From contig NZ_RCVR01000006.1 of assembly GCF_016107305.1 (NCBI RefSeq), forward strand, positions 124,001 through 188,000: a DNA stretch of 64,000 nt, written 5' to 3'. Shown piece after piece: positions 38,718-48,590 of the stretch. The translations under genes were made by a program, and so were the position numbers. The notes under the pieces are model-generated. The model saw only the letters and a list, made by a program, of their open reading frames with translations, ran no database searches and was not told where the DNA came from. Numbering within the stretch: position 1 is the first letter of the stretch; the number at the start of each line of letters is the position of its first letter. The stretch is from Roseomonas sp. KE2513 (GTDB lineage: Bacteria; Pseudomonadota; Alphaproteobacteria; Acetobacterales; Acetobacteraceae).

Positions 38718-41708
38718 GTGAGGCTCTACGAGATTCCCGCGCACCGCCCCTTCCTCGACGACCTCGCCCACGGTGTCCTCGCCATGGTCGAGGGGATGGA
38801 GGACCCGGCGGCGCTGGCCCGCACGACGATCCTCCTGCCCACCCGCCGCGCCGCGCGATCCCTTCGCGAATCCTTCCTCCGGGCCTCCGGCAAGCAGGCG
38901 CTGCTGCTGCCCCGCCTGCGCGCGCTGGCCGGCCTCTCGACCGAGGACGCGGAGGAGCTGTCGCTCCCCACCCTGCTCGACGAGCCGCCCGCGGTGGACG
39001 CCGCGCGCCGCCTCGCGGTGCTGACCGACGTGGTGATGAAGCTGCCGCCGCATCTCGGTGGCCCAAGCAACCCCGACCAAGCCTGGCGCCTCGCGCTGGA
39101 ACTGACGACGCTGCTCGACGAGATGGCGCTGGAGGGCTGCGACCCTGCCGGGATCCCGGACCTCGTCACCGGCGAGCTGGCCACACACTGGAAGATCACC
39201 CACGAGTTCCTCGGCGCGGCCATCAACTATTGGCACGCCTGGCTGGCCGAGCAGGGGTTGTCGGACATCGGCGCCCGCCGCGTCGCCTCGCTGCGCGCCC
39301 AGGCCCGCGCCTGGCGCGACAACCCGCCACGCGATCCGATCATCGCCGCCGGCATAGGCGTCGGCGGCACCATCCCGGCCGCGACCGACCTGCTCCGTCA
39401 GATCGCCCGCATGGAGATGGGCGCCGTCGTCCTGCACGGCGCCGGGGAGGAGCTGTCGTCCGATCTTTGGGAGGTGCTGCGCGAGGCCCCCAGCCACCCG
39501 CTGAATGGCACCGCCCGCCTGTTGCGCGGCCTGGACGCCACGGCGGCGGACCTCCGCCCCTGGCCCTACCGCGCCCCCGACGCCCCCGCGCCGAACGAGG
39601 CCCGCGCCGCCCTCCTCGCCCGCGCCCTGCGGCCGGAGGAGGGGATCGCCTGCTGGCAGGAGCGCGAGCCCGAGCGCTGGCGCCCGGCGCTGGCCGGCCT
39701 CGACCTGCTGACCGCCCCGGACGAGGCGGGAGAGGCCGCCGCCATCGCCCTGCTGCTGCGCGAAGCCCTGGAAACCCCCGGTGCCCGCGCCGCCCTTGTC
39801 ACGCCCGACCGCGACCTCGCCCGCCGCGTCTCGGTGGAGCTGCTACGCCACGGCATCCTCGCCGATGATTCCGCCGGTCAGCCGCTCGGCATGACGCCGG
39901 CCGGCGCCTTCCTGCGCCTCATCGGCCGCGCGGTGGAGGAGGGCTTCGCGCCCGTCGCCCTTCTCTCCCTTCTCAAGCACCCGCTCTGCGCTGGCGGCAT
40001 GGCGCGTTCGGACTGGATGCGGGCGGTGCGCGAGCTGGAGCGCCACGCCCTGCGTGGCCCGCGCCCCGGCGCCGGGCTGGAAGGCCTGCGCCGCGCCGCC
40101 GAGGCCATCCGCCACGAGGAGCCGCGCGCGCGGGTGCTCGCGATGCTGGACGCGCTGGAAACCGCACTCGGCAACTTCCGCGAGCTCGACCGTGCCGTGC
40201 GCCCGCCGGCCGACCTCCTGGCCGACCACCTCTCCGCTGCCGAGGCCCTGGCGAGCACGGACGAGCGCCCCGGCGGGTTGCGCCTCTACTCGGGCGAGGA
40301 GGGCGAGCCGCTCGCCGTCCACCTCGCGGGGCTGGAGCCCTCCATGCGCACCCTGCCGCCGCTGGAAGCCGCCGCCTGGCCCGCCCTCTTCGACGCGCTG
40401 CTGGAAGGCCCGCTCGCGCCCGGCGTCCGCACCATGCGCGGCCGCAAGGGTGGGTCGCACCCCCGCGTGCAGATCCTCGGCCTGCTGGAAGCGCGGCTGC
40501 AATCCTTCGACCGCGTGGTGCTCGGCGCGCTGGAGGAGAGCGTCTGGCCCATCGCGACCGATCCCGGCGCCTGGATGAGCCGCCCGATGCGCACCGCCTT
40601 CGGCCTGCCCGCGCCCGAGGCGCGCATCGGCCGCGTCTGCGCGGATTTCTTCCTCTCCGCGCTCTCCGCCCCGCGCGCCACGCTCTCCCGCGCCCGCAAG
40701 CGCGGCGGCTCGCCCACCGTTCCCGCGCGCTGGCTGACGCGGCTCGACACCTTCCTGCGCGGGCAGGAACTCGGCGGCCTCGAAACCTCCCCCGCCACCG
40801 GCTGGGCCGGGCTGCTCGACATGCCCGATGTCGCGCGCCCCTGCGCCCGCCCCGCCCCCGCGCCGCCCGCCGCCCTGCGCCCGCGCAAGATCGGCGTGAC
40901 GGATGTCTGGCTGCTGAAATCCGACCCCTATGCCTGGTACGCGAAGCGCATGCTGCGGCTGCGCCCGCTCGACGACCTCGATGCCGAGGCGGATGCGGCG
41001 GAATACGGCAACATCGTCCACCACATGGTCTCGCAGTGGCTCACCCTCTGCGACGGCGACCCGCATTGCGTGGACGCGGTTGAGCACTTCGCCGCGGCGA
41101 CGGAGCACGCACTGGAGGAATTCGCCCCGCGCCCGGGCCTCGTCGCCTACTGGCGACCGCGCCTCGCGCGCATCGCGGAATTCGTGCTCGAGACCGAGCG
41201 CGGACGCGACGGCGTCATCCGCCGCCACGCCGAGATCACCGGCGGCATCGACCTGCCCTGCGGCGTTCGGCTGGAAGGCCGCGCGGACCGCGTGGACGTG
41301 CTGCGCGACGGCAGCCTCGTGCTGATCGACCTCAAGACCGGCGCGCCGCCGAGCAACGCCGAGATGGCCGATGGCCGCGCGCCGCAGATGCCGCTGGAGG
41401 CCGCGATCGCCGCGCGCGGCGGCTTCGCCGGCATCCCCGCCGCCGAGGTCGCGTCGCTGGAGCACTGGCACGTCTCGGGCGGCTACGAGGCCGGCACGGT
41501 CGCGCCCTTCCGCCCGAAGGAGTCCACCCTGCCCGAGGTGAGCGAGGCCGCCTTCGAGGCGCTGAACACGCTGGCGACGGACTTCCTCCTCGGCGACCGG
41601 CCCTTCATCGCCCGCCCGCACCCCGCGCGCGCGCCGAAGGGCGGCGAGTACGATCACCTCTCGCGCTTCGACGAATGGGGCGGCGCGGGCGAAGGGGACG
41701 GCGCTTGA
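38718..41708 (+). CDS. addB: Double-strand break repair protein AddB (alphaproteobacterial type)
   Basis: A 996-residue protein. The N-terminal half carries a degenerate helicase-like region (TTILLPTRRAARSLRESFLR, then FDRVVLGALEESVWPI). The C-terminus has the RecB-type nuclease core LEGRADRVDVLRDGSLVLIDLKTG, with the D...DxK catalytic residues. Partner of AddA in processing double-strand ends for RecA-mediated repair. GTG start after AAGGGGAAGATGG. Overlaps addA by 4 nt. Length is typical of alphaproteobacterial AddB (around 1000 residues). Confidence 0.95.
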   Translation: MRLYEIPAHRPFLDDLAHGVLAMVEGMEDPAALARTTILLPTRRAARSLRESFLRASGKQALLLPRLRALAGLSTEDAEELSLPTLLDEPPAVDAARRLAVLTDVVMKLPPHLGGPSNPDQAWRLALELTTLLDEMALEGCDPAGIPDLVTGELATHWKITHEFLGAAINYWHAWLAEQGLSDIGARRVASLRAQARAWRDNPPRDPIIAAGIGVGGTIPAATDLLRQIARMEMGAVVLHGAGEELSSDLWEVLREAPSHPLNGTARLLRGLDATAADLRPWPYRAPDAPAPNEARAALLARALRPEEGIACWQEREPERWRPALAGLDLLTAPDEAGEAAAIALLLREALETPGARAALVTPDRDLARRVSVELLRHGILADDSAGQPLGMTPAGAFLRLIGRAVEEGFAPVALLSLLKHPLCAGGMARSDWMRAVRELERHALRGPRPGAGLEGLRRAAEAIRHEEPRARVLAMLDALETALGNFRELDRAVRPPADLLADHLSAAEALASTDERPGGLRLYSGEEGEPLAVHLAGLEPSMRTLPPLEAAAWPALFDALLEGPLAPGVRTMRGRKGGSHPRVQILGLLEARLQSFDRVVLGALEESVWPIATDPGAWMSRPMRTAFGLPAPEARIGRVCADFFLSALSAPRATLSRARKRGGSPTVPARWLTRLDTFLRGQELGGLETSPATGWAGLLDMPDVARPCARPAPAPPAALRPRKIGVTDVWLLKSDPYAWYAKRMLRLRPLDDLDAEADAAEYGNIVHHMVSQWLTLCDGDPHCVDAVEHFAAATEHALEEFAPRPGLVAYWRPRLARIAEFVLETERGRDGVIRRHAEITGGIDLPCGVRLEGRADRVDVLRDGSLVLIDLKTGAPPSNAEMADGRAPQMPLEAAIAARGGFAGIPAAEVASLEHWHVSGGYEAGTVAPFRPKESTLPEVSEAAFEALNTLATDFLLGDRPFIARPHPARAPKGGEYDHLSRFDEWGGAGEGDGA

Positions 41709-44700
41709 ACGAGGCCCTCTCGGCGCGCACCCGCGCCTTCTACGCGCAGCAGACCGCCTCCGATCCCCGCATCTCCGCCTGGGTGGGCGCGTCCGCCGGC
41801 TCGGGCAAGACGAAGGTGCTGACCGACCGCGTGCTGCGCCTGCTGCTGCGCGAGGACACGCAGCCCGGCCGCATCCTCTGCCTCACCTTCACCAAGGCGG
41901 CCGCCGCCGAAATGGCGACGCGCCTCGCGCTCCGCCTCGGCCGCTGGTCGATGATGCCGGAGGAGGAACTGCGCGCGGCGCTGCAGGAACTCACGGGTCA
42001 GCCGCCGCTCCGTGCCGAGATCGAAACCGCGCGCCGCCTCTTCTGCCGTGTGCTGGAGCAGCCGGGCGGGATGCGGATCGCGACCATCCACGCCTTCTGC
42101 CAGTCCCTTCTCCGCAGCTTCCCGCTGGAGGCCCGCCTGCCCCCCGCCTTCACCCTGCTGGAGGAAGCGGACAGCGCGACGCTGTTGGCCGAGGCGCGCG
42201 AGGCCGCGCTCGCCGGCCGCTCCATCCCGGACGAGGCGCTGGCCGGATTGGCGCGCCTCGTCTCCGCCGACAGCCTGGCGAAGTCGCTGCGCGAGCTCGT
42301 CGGCAAGCGCGAGCGCCTGCGCCCGCTGCTGGACCGCGCCGACGGCCATGCCGGCGCGCTGCGTGCCTGCCTCGGCCTGCCCGATGGCGAGGACGAGAGC
42401 GCGCTGCCCGCGCAGGTCGTCCGCCCGCCCGAGGCCTTCCGCGGCGCGCTGGAAACCCTGCTGCAGCACAAGAACAAGGTCCCGCGCGAGGCCGCGTCCG
42501 CGCTGCTCGCCATCCTCTCCGAAGCCGAGGAGGCGCGCGCCGCCCGATCGGACGCTTGGCGCGAGATCCTGTTCACTCAGAAGGGCGATCCGCGCGCGGC
42601 GCTGATGAAGGAGGCCGCCTTCGCCGCCGAGATCGCGCGGGTGGAGGCGATCCTCGCGCGCCAGTCCGCGCACCGCCTGCTGGCCGCGACCGGCGCGCTG
42701 CTCTCCGCCGCGCGCCCCGTGCTGACCGATTACCGCGCCCGCAAGGAACGCCGCGGCGCCCTCGACTTCGACGACCTGATCCACCGCGCGCAGGCCCTCC
42801 TGCGCGACCCCGGCTCGGCCTGGGTGCTGTTCAAGCTCGACGGCGGCCTCGACCACCTGCTGCTGGACGAGGCGCAGGACACGAACCCCGCGCAATGGGG
42901 CATCGCGCAGGCGCTGGCCGAGGAGTTCTTCGCCGGCACCGGCACGCGCGAGCCCGGCGACCGCACGCTCTTCGTCGTGGGCGACGAGAAGCAGAGCATC
43001 TTCGGCTTCCAGGGCGCCGACGCCCGCGGCTTCGCGGAATGGGAGACGCGCTTCGACCGGCAGGTGACGCGCGGCGGCGCTGTCTTCGAGCGCGTGCCGC
43101 TCACCGTCTCCTTCCGCTCCTGCGCGCCCGTGCTCTCCCTCGTGGACCACGTCTTCGCCGACGGCGAGGCGCGGCGCGGCGTGGTGCGCGAGGGCGCGAC
43201 GCTCGAGCACTCCGCCGACCGCGCGGGCCATGCCGGGCGCGTCGAGATCTGGCCGCTGCTGGAGCGCACGGAGGCAGCGGCGCCCGAGCCGTGGGTCGTG
43301 CCCCACGAGCCCGTCGCCGCGCAGGACTCCGAGGCGCTGCTGGCCGAGGCGATCGCCGCCCGCATCGCCGCCATGATCCGCGAGGAAACGCTGGCCGCCC
43401 GCGGCGACCGCCCGATCCGCCCGGGCGACGTGATGGTCCTCGTCCGCCGCCGCACGCGGCTAATTGAGCTGCTGGTGCGCGGGTTGAAGCAGCGCGGCAT
43501 CCCCGTCGGCGGCGTGGACCGCATGGTGCTGGTCGAGCAGATGGCCGTGCGCGACATGCTCGCCCTCTGCGACACGCTGCTGCTGCCCGAGGACGACCTC
43601 TCCCTCGCCGCCCTGCTGAAGTCGCCGCTGATCGGGTTGTCGGAAGACAACCTCTTCGACCTCGCCCATGGCCGCGAGGGACCGCTCTGGCACGTCCTCA
43701 TCAAGCATCGCGACGAGAGCACGCCGATCGGGCAGGCCGCCACCTGGATCGCTAATCTCGCCGACCGCGCCGACAACATCACGCCGCACGCGCTTCTCTC
43801 AGAGGTGCTGGGTGAGCATGGCGGCCGCGCGCGCCTCCTCGCCCGCCTCGGCGCCGAGGCCGCGGAGGCGCTGGACGAGCTTCTATCGGCCGCGCTGCGC
43901 CACGAGAACCGCCACGCACCCTCCCTCCAGGGCTTCGTGCAGTGGCTGCGCCGCGGCGGCGCCGAGGTGAAGCGCGAGATGGAGAACGCGGCCGACGCCG
44001 TGCGCATCATGACCGCGCACGGCTCGAAGGGATTGCAGGCGCCGGTCGTCGTCATTCCGGATATCGGCCGCGGCGGCGCGCGCGACACGCTGCTCTGGAC
44101 GGGTGGCCGCGACGACGCGCCCGCGATCCCTCTCTGGGCGCCGCGCCGCGAGTTCCAGGCCGAGCCCTGGACCCGCGCCCGCGACGCCCGCGCGGATGCC
44201 GATGCGGAGGAGGAGAACCGCCTTCTCTACGTCGCCCTTACCCGGGCGGAGGACCGGCTTCTCGTCTGCGGCCTCGCCCCCGCCCGCGCGCCAGCGCATC
44301 CCACCTGGCACGCCATGGTGAAGGCCGGCTTCTTCCGCGGCCACGACGGCGGGAAGCCCGGCTTCGCCCGCGTGCCCTTCGACCCGACGGCTCTCGGCCT
44401 GCCCGCCGGCTGCGGCTTTGGGGAGGAAGGATGGGAGATCACCAGCCCGCAGGAGGTGCCGCCGAAGCCCGACCCCGCCGTGCTGCGCGCCGAGGCCGCG
44501 ATCCTTCCGCACTGGGCGACCCTGCCCGCTCCGCCCGAGGCGAGCGAGGACCCCGTCGCCCCCTCCCGACTGGAGGGCGAGGCCGAGACCCCCGCCGCCG
44601 CACCCCACGGCGTGGCTGATCCCGGCGGCCGACGCTTCCGCCGCGGCTTGCTCATCCACGGGTTGCTCCAGCACCTGCCGGAGCACGAGGCGGCGGCCTG

Positions 44701-45136
44701 GGAAAATCTCGCCCGCCGCCATCTCGCGCGCCCCGGCCACGGCCTCGACCCGGACGAGCAGGAGGCGACGCTGGCCGAGACGCTCGCCGTTCTCCGCCAC
44801 CCTGCCCTCGCCGGCGCCTTCGCCCCTGGCAGCCTCGCCGAGGCCCCATTGGCCGGCGTGGTGGACGGCATCCCCATTGCCGGCCAGGTGGACAGGTTGC
44901 TGGTGGCGCCGGAGCGCGTGCTGGTCATCGACTACAAGACCAACCGCCCCCCGCCCTCCGAGGTGGCGGCGGTGCCGCCCGCCTATCTTCGCCAGATGGC
45001 GGCCTACCGCGCCGTCCTGCGTGCGGCCTGGCCGGACCGGCCCGTGGAATGCGCGCTCGTCTGGACCTGGTCGGGCCATGTGATGACCCTGCCGGACGCG
45101 GCGCTCGACCCGCACGCGCCTGGAATGCGCCTCTGA
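41705..45136 (+). CDS. addA: Double-strand break repair helicase AddA
   Basis: A 1143-residue UvrD/RecB-type helicase-nuclease. WVGASAGSGKTKVLTDRVL is Walker A near the N-terminus; LCLTFTKAAAAEMATRLA, LDFDDLIHRAQ, LLLDEAQDTNPAQW (motif II), FVVGDEKQSIFGFQGADA, MTAHGSKGLQAPVVVI and LLYVALTRAEDRLLVCG follow. The C-terminal nuclease has GQVDRLLVAPERVLVIDYKTN. The start is TTG at 41705, overlapping the addB stop (TTGA). Together with AddB it unwinds and trims double-strand breaks. In many relatives a thioredoxin gene follows; here it does not. Confidence 0.96.
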   Translation: MNEALSARTRAFYAQQTASDPRISAWVGASAGSGKTKVLTDRVLRLLLREDTQPGRILCLTFTKAAAAEMATRLALRLGRWSMMPEEELRAALQELTGQPPLRAEIETARRLFCRVLEQPGGMRIATIHAFCQSLLRSFPLEARLPPAFTLLEEADSATLLAEAREAALAGRSIPDEALAGLARLVSADSLAKSLRELVGKRERLRPLLDRADGHAGALRACLGLPDGEDESALPAQVVRPPEAFRGALETLLQHKNKVPREAASALLAILSEAEEARAARSDAWREILFTQKGDPRAALMKEAAFAAEIARVEAILARQSAHRLLAATGALLSAARPVLTDYRARKERRGALDFDDLIHRAQALLRDPGSAWVLFKLDGGLDHLLLDEAQDTNPAQWGIAQALAEEFFAGTGTREPGDRTLFVVGDEKQSIFGFQGADARGFAEWETRFDRQVTRGGAVFERVPLTVSFRSCAPVLSLVDHVFADGEARRGVVREGATLEHSADRAGHAGRVEIWPLLERTEAAAPEPWVVPHEPVAAQDSEALLAEAIAARIAAMIREETLAARGDRPIRPGDVMVLVRRRTRLIELLVRGLKQRGIPVGGVDRMVLVEQMAVRDMLALCDTLLLPEDDLSLAALLKSPLIGLSEDNLFDLAHGREGPLWHVLIKHRDESTPIGQAATWIANLADRADNITPHALLSEVLGEHGGRARLLARLGAEAAEALDELLSAALRHENRHAPSLQGFVQWLRRGGAEVKREMENAADAVRIMTAHGSKGLQAPVVVIPDIGRGGARDTLLWTGGRDDAPAIPLWAPRREFQAEPWTRARDARADADAEEENRLLYVALTRAEDRLLVCGLAPARAPAHPTWHAMVKAGFFRGHDGGKPGFARVPFDPTALGLPAGCGFGEEGWEITSPQEVPPKPDPAVLRAEAAILPHWATLPAPPEASEDPVAPSRLEGEAETPAAAPHGVADPGGRRFRRGLLIHGLLQHLPEHEAAAWENLARRHLARPGHGLDPDEQEATLAETLAVLRHPALAGAFAPGSLAEAPLAGVVDGIPIAGQVDRLLVAPERVLVIDYKTNRPPPSEVAAVPPAYLRQMAAYRAVLRAAWPDRPVECALVWTWSGHVMTLPDAALDPHAPGMRL

Positions 45137-45305
45137 CCCGTGGCGCATTCCCCTGCGTTCCCCCCGCGATGAAGTTGATGTCGGTCTCATCCATCGCGTG
45201 GATGGGGAACATTTGTGTTTCGATCTGGAAAGGTGCGGCTCAGGCGCGCATATCCGCCGCCGAGACGACGATATGGTTCGCCGCCATCCACTCAGGATAT
45301 GAGCG

Positions 45306-45554
45306 ATGTTTAGCTTTAGCTTCTCCAAGTCCCTTCGCACCCTTGGCCTCGCCGCGGTGGCGGTGAGCCCGCTCATCGCTGGCAGCGCCTTCGCCGAGGG
45401 CTTCGACGGCCGCGGCCCCACCGCCCTGAGCGCCTGGACGCATAGCGAGGCCCGCACGCCCCTCGCCGCCACCAATCCGGCCTCCGCCGGCGCCTCGCAG
45501 CAGAGCTACCTGCAGCGCAGCGGCGCCACCGGCGGCCAGGGCCAGGGTTCGTAA
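45306..45554 (+). CDS. Small secreted protein of unknown function
   Basis: An 82-residue protein with a clear Sec signal peptide (SLRTLGLAAVAVSPLIAGSA ending at AFA). The mature peptide of about 50 residues, EGFDGRGPTALSAW and so on, ends in a Gly/Gln-rich tail. An ATG is preceded by AGGATATGAGCG. It stands alone 169 nt after addA. The mature part is low in complexity and has no cysteine. No family recognised; periplasmic by prediction. A repeat element begins 13 nt after its stop. Confidence 0.65.
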   Translation: MFSFSFSKSLRTLGLAAVAVSPLIAGSAFAEGFDGRGPTALSAWTHSEARTPLAATNPASAGASQQSYLQRSGATGGQGQGS

Positions 45555-45567
45555 CCTCCTGCTGACG

Positions 45568-45797
45568 CGGAGAGGGCACCGCCCTCTCCGAACCTTCTGG
45601 GCAGACGCGCAGCGTTCATCCCGCCCCGCCAAGGGCCTGAGTCTCTTGGATCCCCATCTGGCCTTCGCGGAACCTTCCTTAACGTGCCGTCGCCCCGGGA
45701 CCACGACCCGAAGTGCATCGGCTTGAAAGTGTTTCAGCTAAATAGAGGACGATGGTGAGGGGTCTGGGGAGAGGAGGATTTCCCTCTTCCTCTGCCC
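45568..45797 (-). repeat. Composite palindromic repeat element, copy 2 (inverted); fills most of the gene-free stretch 45555-45934
   Basis: Read on the minus strand it has the same order as copy 1. A GAATTC-position hairpin (45797-45786 with 45777-45766, one mismatch, 8-nt loop) is followed by AGACCCCTCACCATCGTC. A 24-nt segment (45697-45674) matches 19 of 24 positions of the copy-1 linker. A 47-nt block (45670-45624) matches 36 of 38 central positions of copy 1. A 10-bp hairpin (45590-45568) closes it, corresponding to the last copy-1 hairpin. Nothing else is seen up to 45934. Confidence 0.75.
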
Positions 45798-45934
45798 GGC
45801 GTTACCCGCGCCACCCCGGGAAACCTGACCCACTGGCGCAGCCTCCGGCTGCTTCTCGCTCTCACACATGGCGGCAGGCAAGTGATGAGCTTCTTGTTCA
45901 TCATCTGGCCTGCCTCTCGCGAGCGCCCGCCCTG

Positions 45935-47602
45935 TCAGCCCACGCCGGTTGGCCCATCCAAGATGATCCGCATCCGCCGCGCGAGATCGGAGCGGCTGTA
46001 GGGCTTGTGGATGAGGTCGAACTCCGGCGCGCCCGCAGAGGGTTCGCTGACCGATTCATCCGCATAGCCGGTGGTCAGCAGCACCTTCACCTGTGGCCGG
46101 TGCCGCCGTGCCTCGTGCGCCAGCATCACCCCGTTCATGCCGCCGGGCATGATGAGATCGGTGAAGAGCATGTCGAAAGCCTGGCTGCTCCGGATGATCC
46201 CCATCGCCTCGTGCCCATTATGGACGACCATGACCGTGTAGCCGAACCCCTCCAGGATCGCCCGTGCCAGCTCGGCCACCTCCGGCCGGTCGTCCACCAC
46301 GAGGATCGTCTCCGTTCCCGGCCGCTCCGAGGCGCGGGGCGCGGGCGTGCGAGGGGCGGCTTCCTCCTCGGCCAGCGGGAAGAGGAGATGGACGGTGGTG
46401 CCCTGGCCGGGCGCGCTTGAGATCCGCGCGGCACCACCGGATTGTCGCGCGAAGCCATAGACCATGGAGAGGCCGAGACCGGTGCCGCGCCCCTCCTCCT
46501 TCGTCGTGAAGAAGGGCTCCATCACGCGCGCGAGGATCTCGGGTGCCATCCCCATGCCGTTATCGGTTACGCTGATCGAGACATGGGGCCCCTCGCCAAG
46601 GATCATCCCCGACTCCGGATCGCCCGGCGCCACCTCTACCCCGCGGGTGGAGATCGTCACCACTCCGTCCTGCCGTCCGGAGAGCGCGTCGCGCGCGTTG
46701 ATGAGGATGTTGAGCAGCGCGACTTCGGCTTGCGTGGCGTCCAGTCGGCAGTGGCCGAGGCCGGGGTCGAGGTTGAAGCGGAGCGTCACCGCCTCGCCGA
46801 GGCTGCGCGCCGCCATCTCGCGCATCCCTTCGGCCAGCGCGTTGAGGTTCAGCGTGCGCCCCTCCAGCCGCTGTCGGCGGGAGAAGGCGAGAAGTTGCCC
46901 TGTCAGCGTCGCCGCGCGGTCGGCTGCGGTGCGGGCAGCGCCGAGACTTCGCCGCATCCGCCCCATATCCGGCGCGGGCTGGCCGAGGCCGTTGTCCACG
47001 AGGTCCATGTAGCCGCGCATGACCTGCAGCAGATTGTTGAAGTCGTGCGCGATCCCGCCCGTCAGCTGGCCCAGCGCCTCCATCTTCTGCGCTTGGCGCA
47101 GCGCGTCCTCCGCGTCCCGCCGGCGGCTGACATCGAGCTGGGAGGCGAAGAAGTAGATCAGCTCCCCCCTTGGATTGAGCACCGGGGAGATGAACAGCGC
47201 GTTCCAGAAGGTGGAGCCGTTCTTGCGATAGTTGAGGATCTCCGTCGCGATGTCCTGGCGCGCCTCGATCGCGCGGCGCACCTCGGCCACCGTCTCCTGA
47301 TCGGTGTCGGGCCCCTGCAGGAAGCGGCAGTTGCGCCCGACGACCTCGTCGCGCTCGTAGCCGGTCATGCGCAGGAAGGCCCCGTTGGCGAAGGCGATCG
47401 GATTGCGGGGCTGATTCGGGTCCGTCACGACCATCGGCATCCGCGTCATCTCGACTGCGGCGAAGAAAACATCGGAATGGGTACTGGAAACCGCGCTGAC
47501 CGCACCGCCCACCACCGTGGGCCGCCCGCCGCGCTGCGCCAGATCCGTTGCGTCGCCTCTTGGAGAATGGGCCGGACGGTCCCGCGCGACGTCGTCGTTC
47601 AT
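45935..47602 (-). CDS. Blue-light (LOV) hybrid histidine kinase with receiver domain
   Basis: A 555-residue cytoplasmic sensor. A PAS domain at about 42-160 contains GRNCRFLQG, the LOV signature with photoactive Cys92; [12 protein letters not shown] ends the domain. A HisKA-type dimerisation helix follows with the phosphorylated histidine near 186 ([18 protein letters not shown]), then an HATPase domain ([33 protein letters not shown]). The C-terminal receiver domain has [16 protein letters not shown] and the phospho-accepting Asp in [14 protein letters not shown]. No membrane segment. It stands alone; the output partner is unknown. Its transcript would run into the repeat hairpin. Confidence 0.93.
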   Translation of the reverse strand: MNDDVARDRPAHSPRGDATDLAQRGGRPTVVGGAVSAVSSTHSDVFFAAVEMTRMPMVVTDPNQPRNPIAFANGAFLRMTGYERDEVVGRNCRFLQGPDTDQETVAEVRRAIEARQDIATEILNYRKNGSTFWNALFISPVLNPRGELIYFFASQLDVSRRRDAEDALRQAQKMEALGQLTGGIAHDFNNLLQVMRGYMDLVDNGLGQPAPDMGRMRRSLGAARTAADRAATLTGQLLAFSRRQRLEGRTLNLNALAEGMREMAARSLGEAVTLRFNLDPGLGHCRLDATQAEVALLNILINARDALSGRQDGVVTISTRGVEVAPGDPESGMILGEGPHVSISVTDNGMGMAPEILARVMEPFFTTKEEGRGTGLGLSMVYGFARQSGGAARISSAPGQGTTVHLLFPLAEEEAAPRTPAPRASERPGTETILVVDDRPEVAELARAILEGFGYTVMVVHNGHEAMGIIRSSQAFDMLFTDLIMPGGMNGVMLAHEARRHRPQVKVLLTTGYADESVSEPSAGAPEFDLIHKPYSRSDLARRMRIILDGPTGVG

Positions 47603-47644
47603 GCGCGGTGTAAGGAGGTCAGGACCGAAATGTTGCCGGCAGGG

Positions 47645-47701
47645 AATTGGTTTAACCCAATTTGCGAAGAGCGCGAGCGATCAGACGGAACGTTTCGTTC
47701 C
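47645..47701. promoter_or_regulatory. Two palindromes upstream of the LOV kinase
   Basis: AATTGG-TTTAAC-CCAATT (47645-47662, one mismatched pair) and GGAACG-TTT-CGTTCC (47687-47701, perfect) lie 43-99 nt upstream of the kinase start, between it and the convergently placed methyltransferase end. On the minus strand the second contains GGAAC followed 17 nt later by CGCT, one base off the EcfG consensus. Confidence 0.4.
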
Positions 47702-47795
47702 TGTCTGCCGCAAGGACCTCAGGCCGTTACACCCGTCAAGAAATCTCGAGCCTCTTCGTCCGGCGAGTGGGCCGCGCGTTGCCCGGCCGTCCGCT

Positions 47796-48494
47796 TCAGG
47801 CCGCGAGAGCCCGGGCGGCGCGGCCGTTACGCACCTGCACGAGGGTGAAGAGACCGCCCGGCGGGCAGGCCTCCAGCGACTCCACCTCCACCTCCGAACC
47901 CATGAGGTCGGACAGCGCGAAGTCAGGGTGCCAGCCCAGCACGCGCGAGAGCGGCGCCATCGCGCGCTCCACCCACCAGCGCGGCCCGTCGGTCGCCGCG
48001 AAATGGTTGACGAAGAGAAGCTGCCCGCCCGGCCGCACCACGCGCGACATCTCCGCAAAGAGCTTCCGCGCATCGGGCACCACGCTGGCCGTGAACATCG
48101 CGACGGCGAGGTCGAAGGAGTCGTCGCGGAAGGCCATGTGCTCCGCGTCCATCTCCACCAGCCCCTCCACGTGAAGGAGCCGCTCCGCCTCCACCCGCTC
48201 GCGCGCCTTCTCGAGCATCTCGCGCGAGAGATCGACGCCCACCACCCGCTTCTCGCCGCGGTAGAGGGGCAGGGCGAGGCCGGTGCCCACCCCCACCTCC
48301 AGCACGCGGTTGCCGGGAAGGCGGTTCACCGCCGCCACCGCCCGCTTGCGGCCGAAGGAGGACACGCCGCCGAAGACCGCGTCATAGACGCCGGCCCAGC
48401 GGCGATAGGCGTCGCGCACCGCGCCCGCATCGAGCACCGCGCGCTTGTGGTCGCGGGTGGGATCGACGGTCAGGTGGGGCAGGGTCCGCGCCAT
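47796..48494 (-). CDS. pmtA: Phosphatidylethanolamine N-methyltransferase-like SAM methyltransferase (PmtA type)
   Basis: A 232-residue class I methyltransferase. AYRRWAGVYDAVFGGVSSFG is the N-terminal segment typical of Rhodobacter-type PmtA, VLEVGVGTGLALPLY is motif I, and VGVDLSREMLEKARERVE the ribose-binding Asp. RVVRPGGQLLFVNHFAATDG closes the fold. It would convert phosphatidylethanolamine stepwise to phosphatidylcholine. No signal or membrane segment, as expected for the soluble Pmt type. Related ubiquinone methyltransferases are the alternative; the RRWAxVYD start favours PmtA. Confidence 0.78.
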   Translation of the reverse strand: MARTLPHLTVDPTRDHKRAVLDAGAVRDAYRRWAGVYDAVFGGVSSFGRKRAVAAVNRLPGNRVLEVGVGTGLALPLYRGEKRVVGVDLSREMLEKARERVEAERLLHVEGLVEMDAEHMAFRDDSFDLAVAMFTASVVPDARKLFAEMSRVVRPGGQLLFVNHFAATDGPRWWVERAMAPLSRVLGWHPDFALSDLMGSEVEVESLEACPPGGLFTLVQVRNGRAARALAA

Positions 48495-48590
48495 GGGTTG
48501 TCAGCGTCCGATCAGAAAGGCGGTAGAGGGCGCTAGACCAGGGGGCGGCTTCGCGCAAGCGCGGTTGCCAGTCCCGGGCAAGCAGGGGTT

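Noticed and set aside
47687-47701. EcfG promoter for the LOV kinase
   Set aside because: GGAAC is present on the minus strand, but the -10 region reads CGCT at 17 nt spacing, one base off CGTT. It is kept only as a weak observation.
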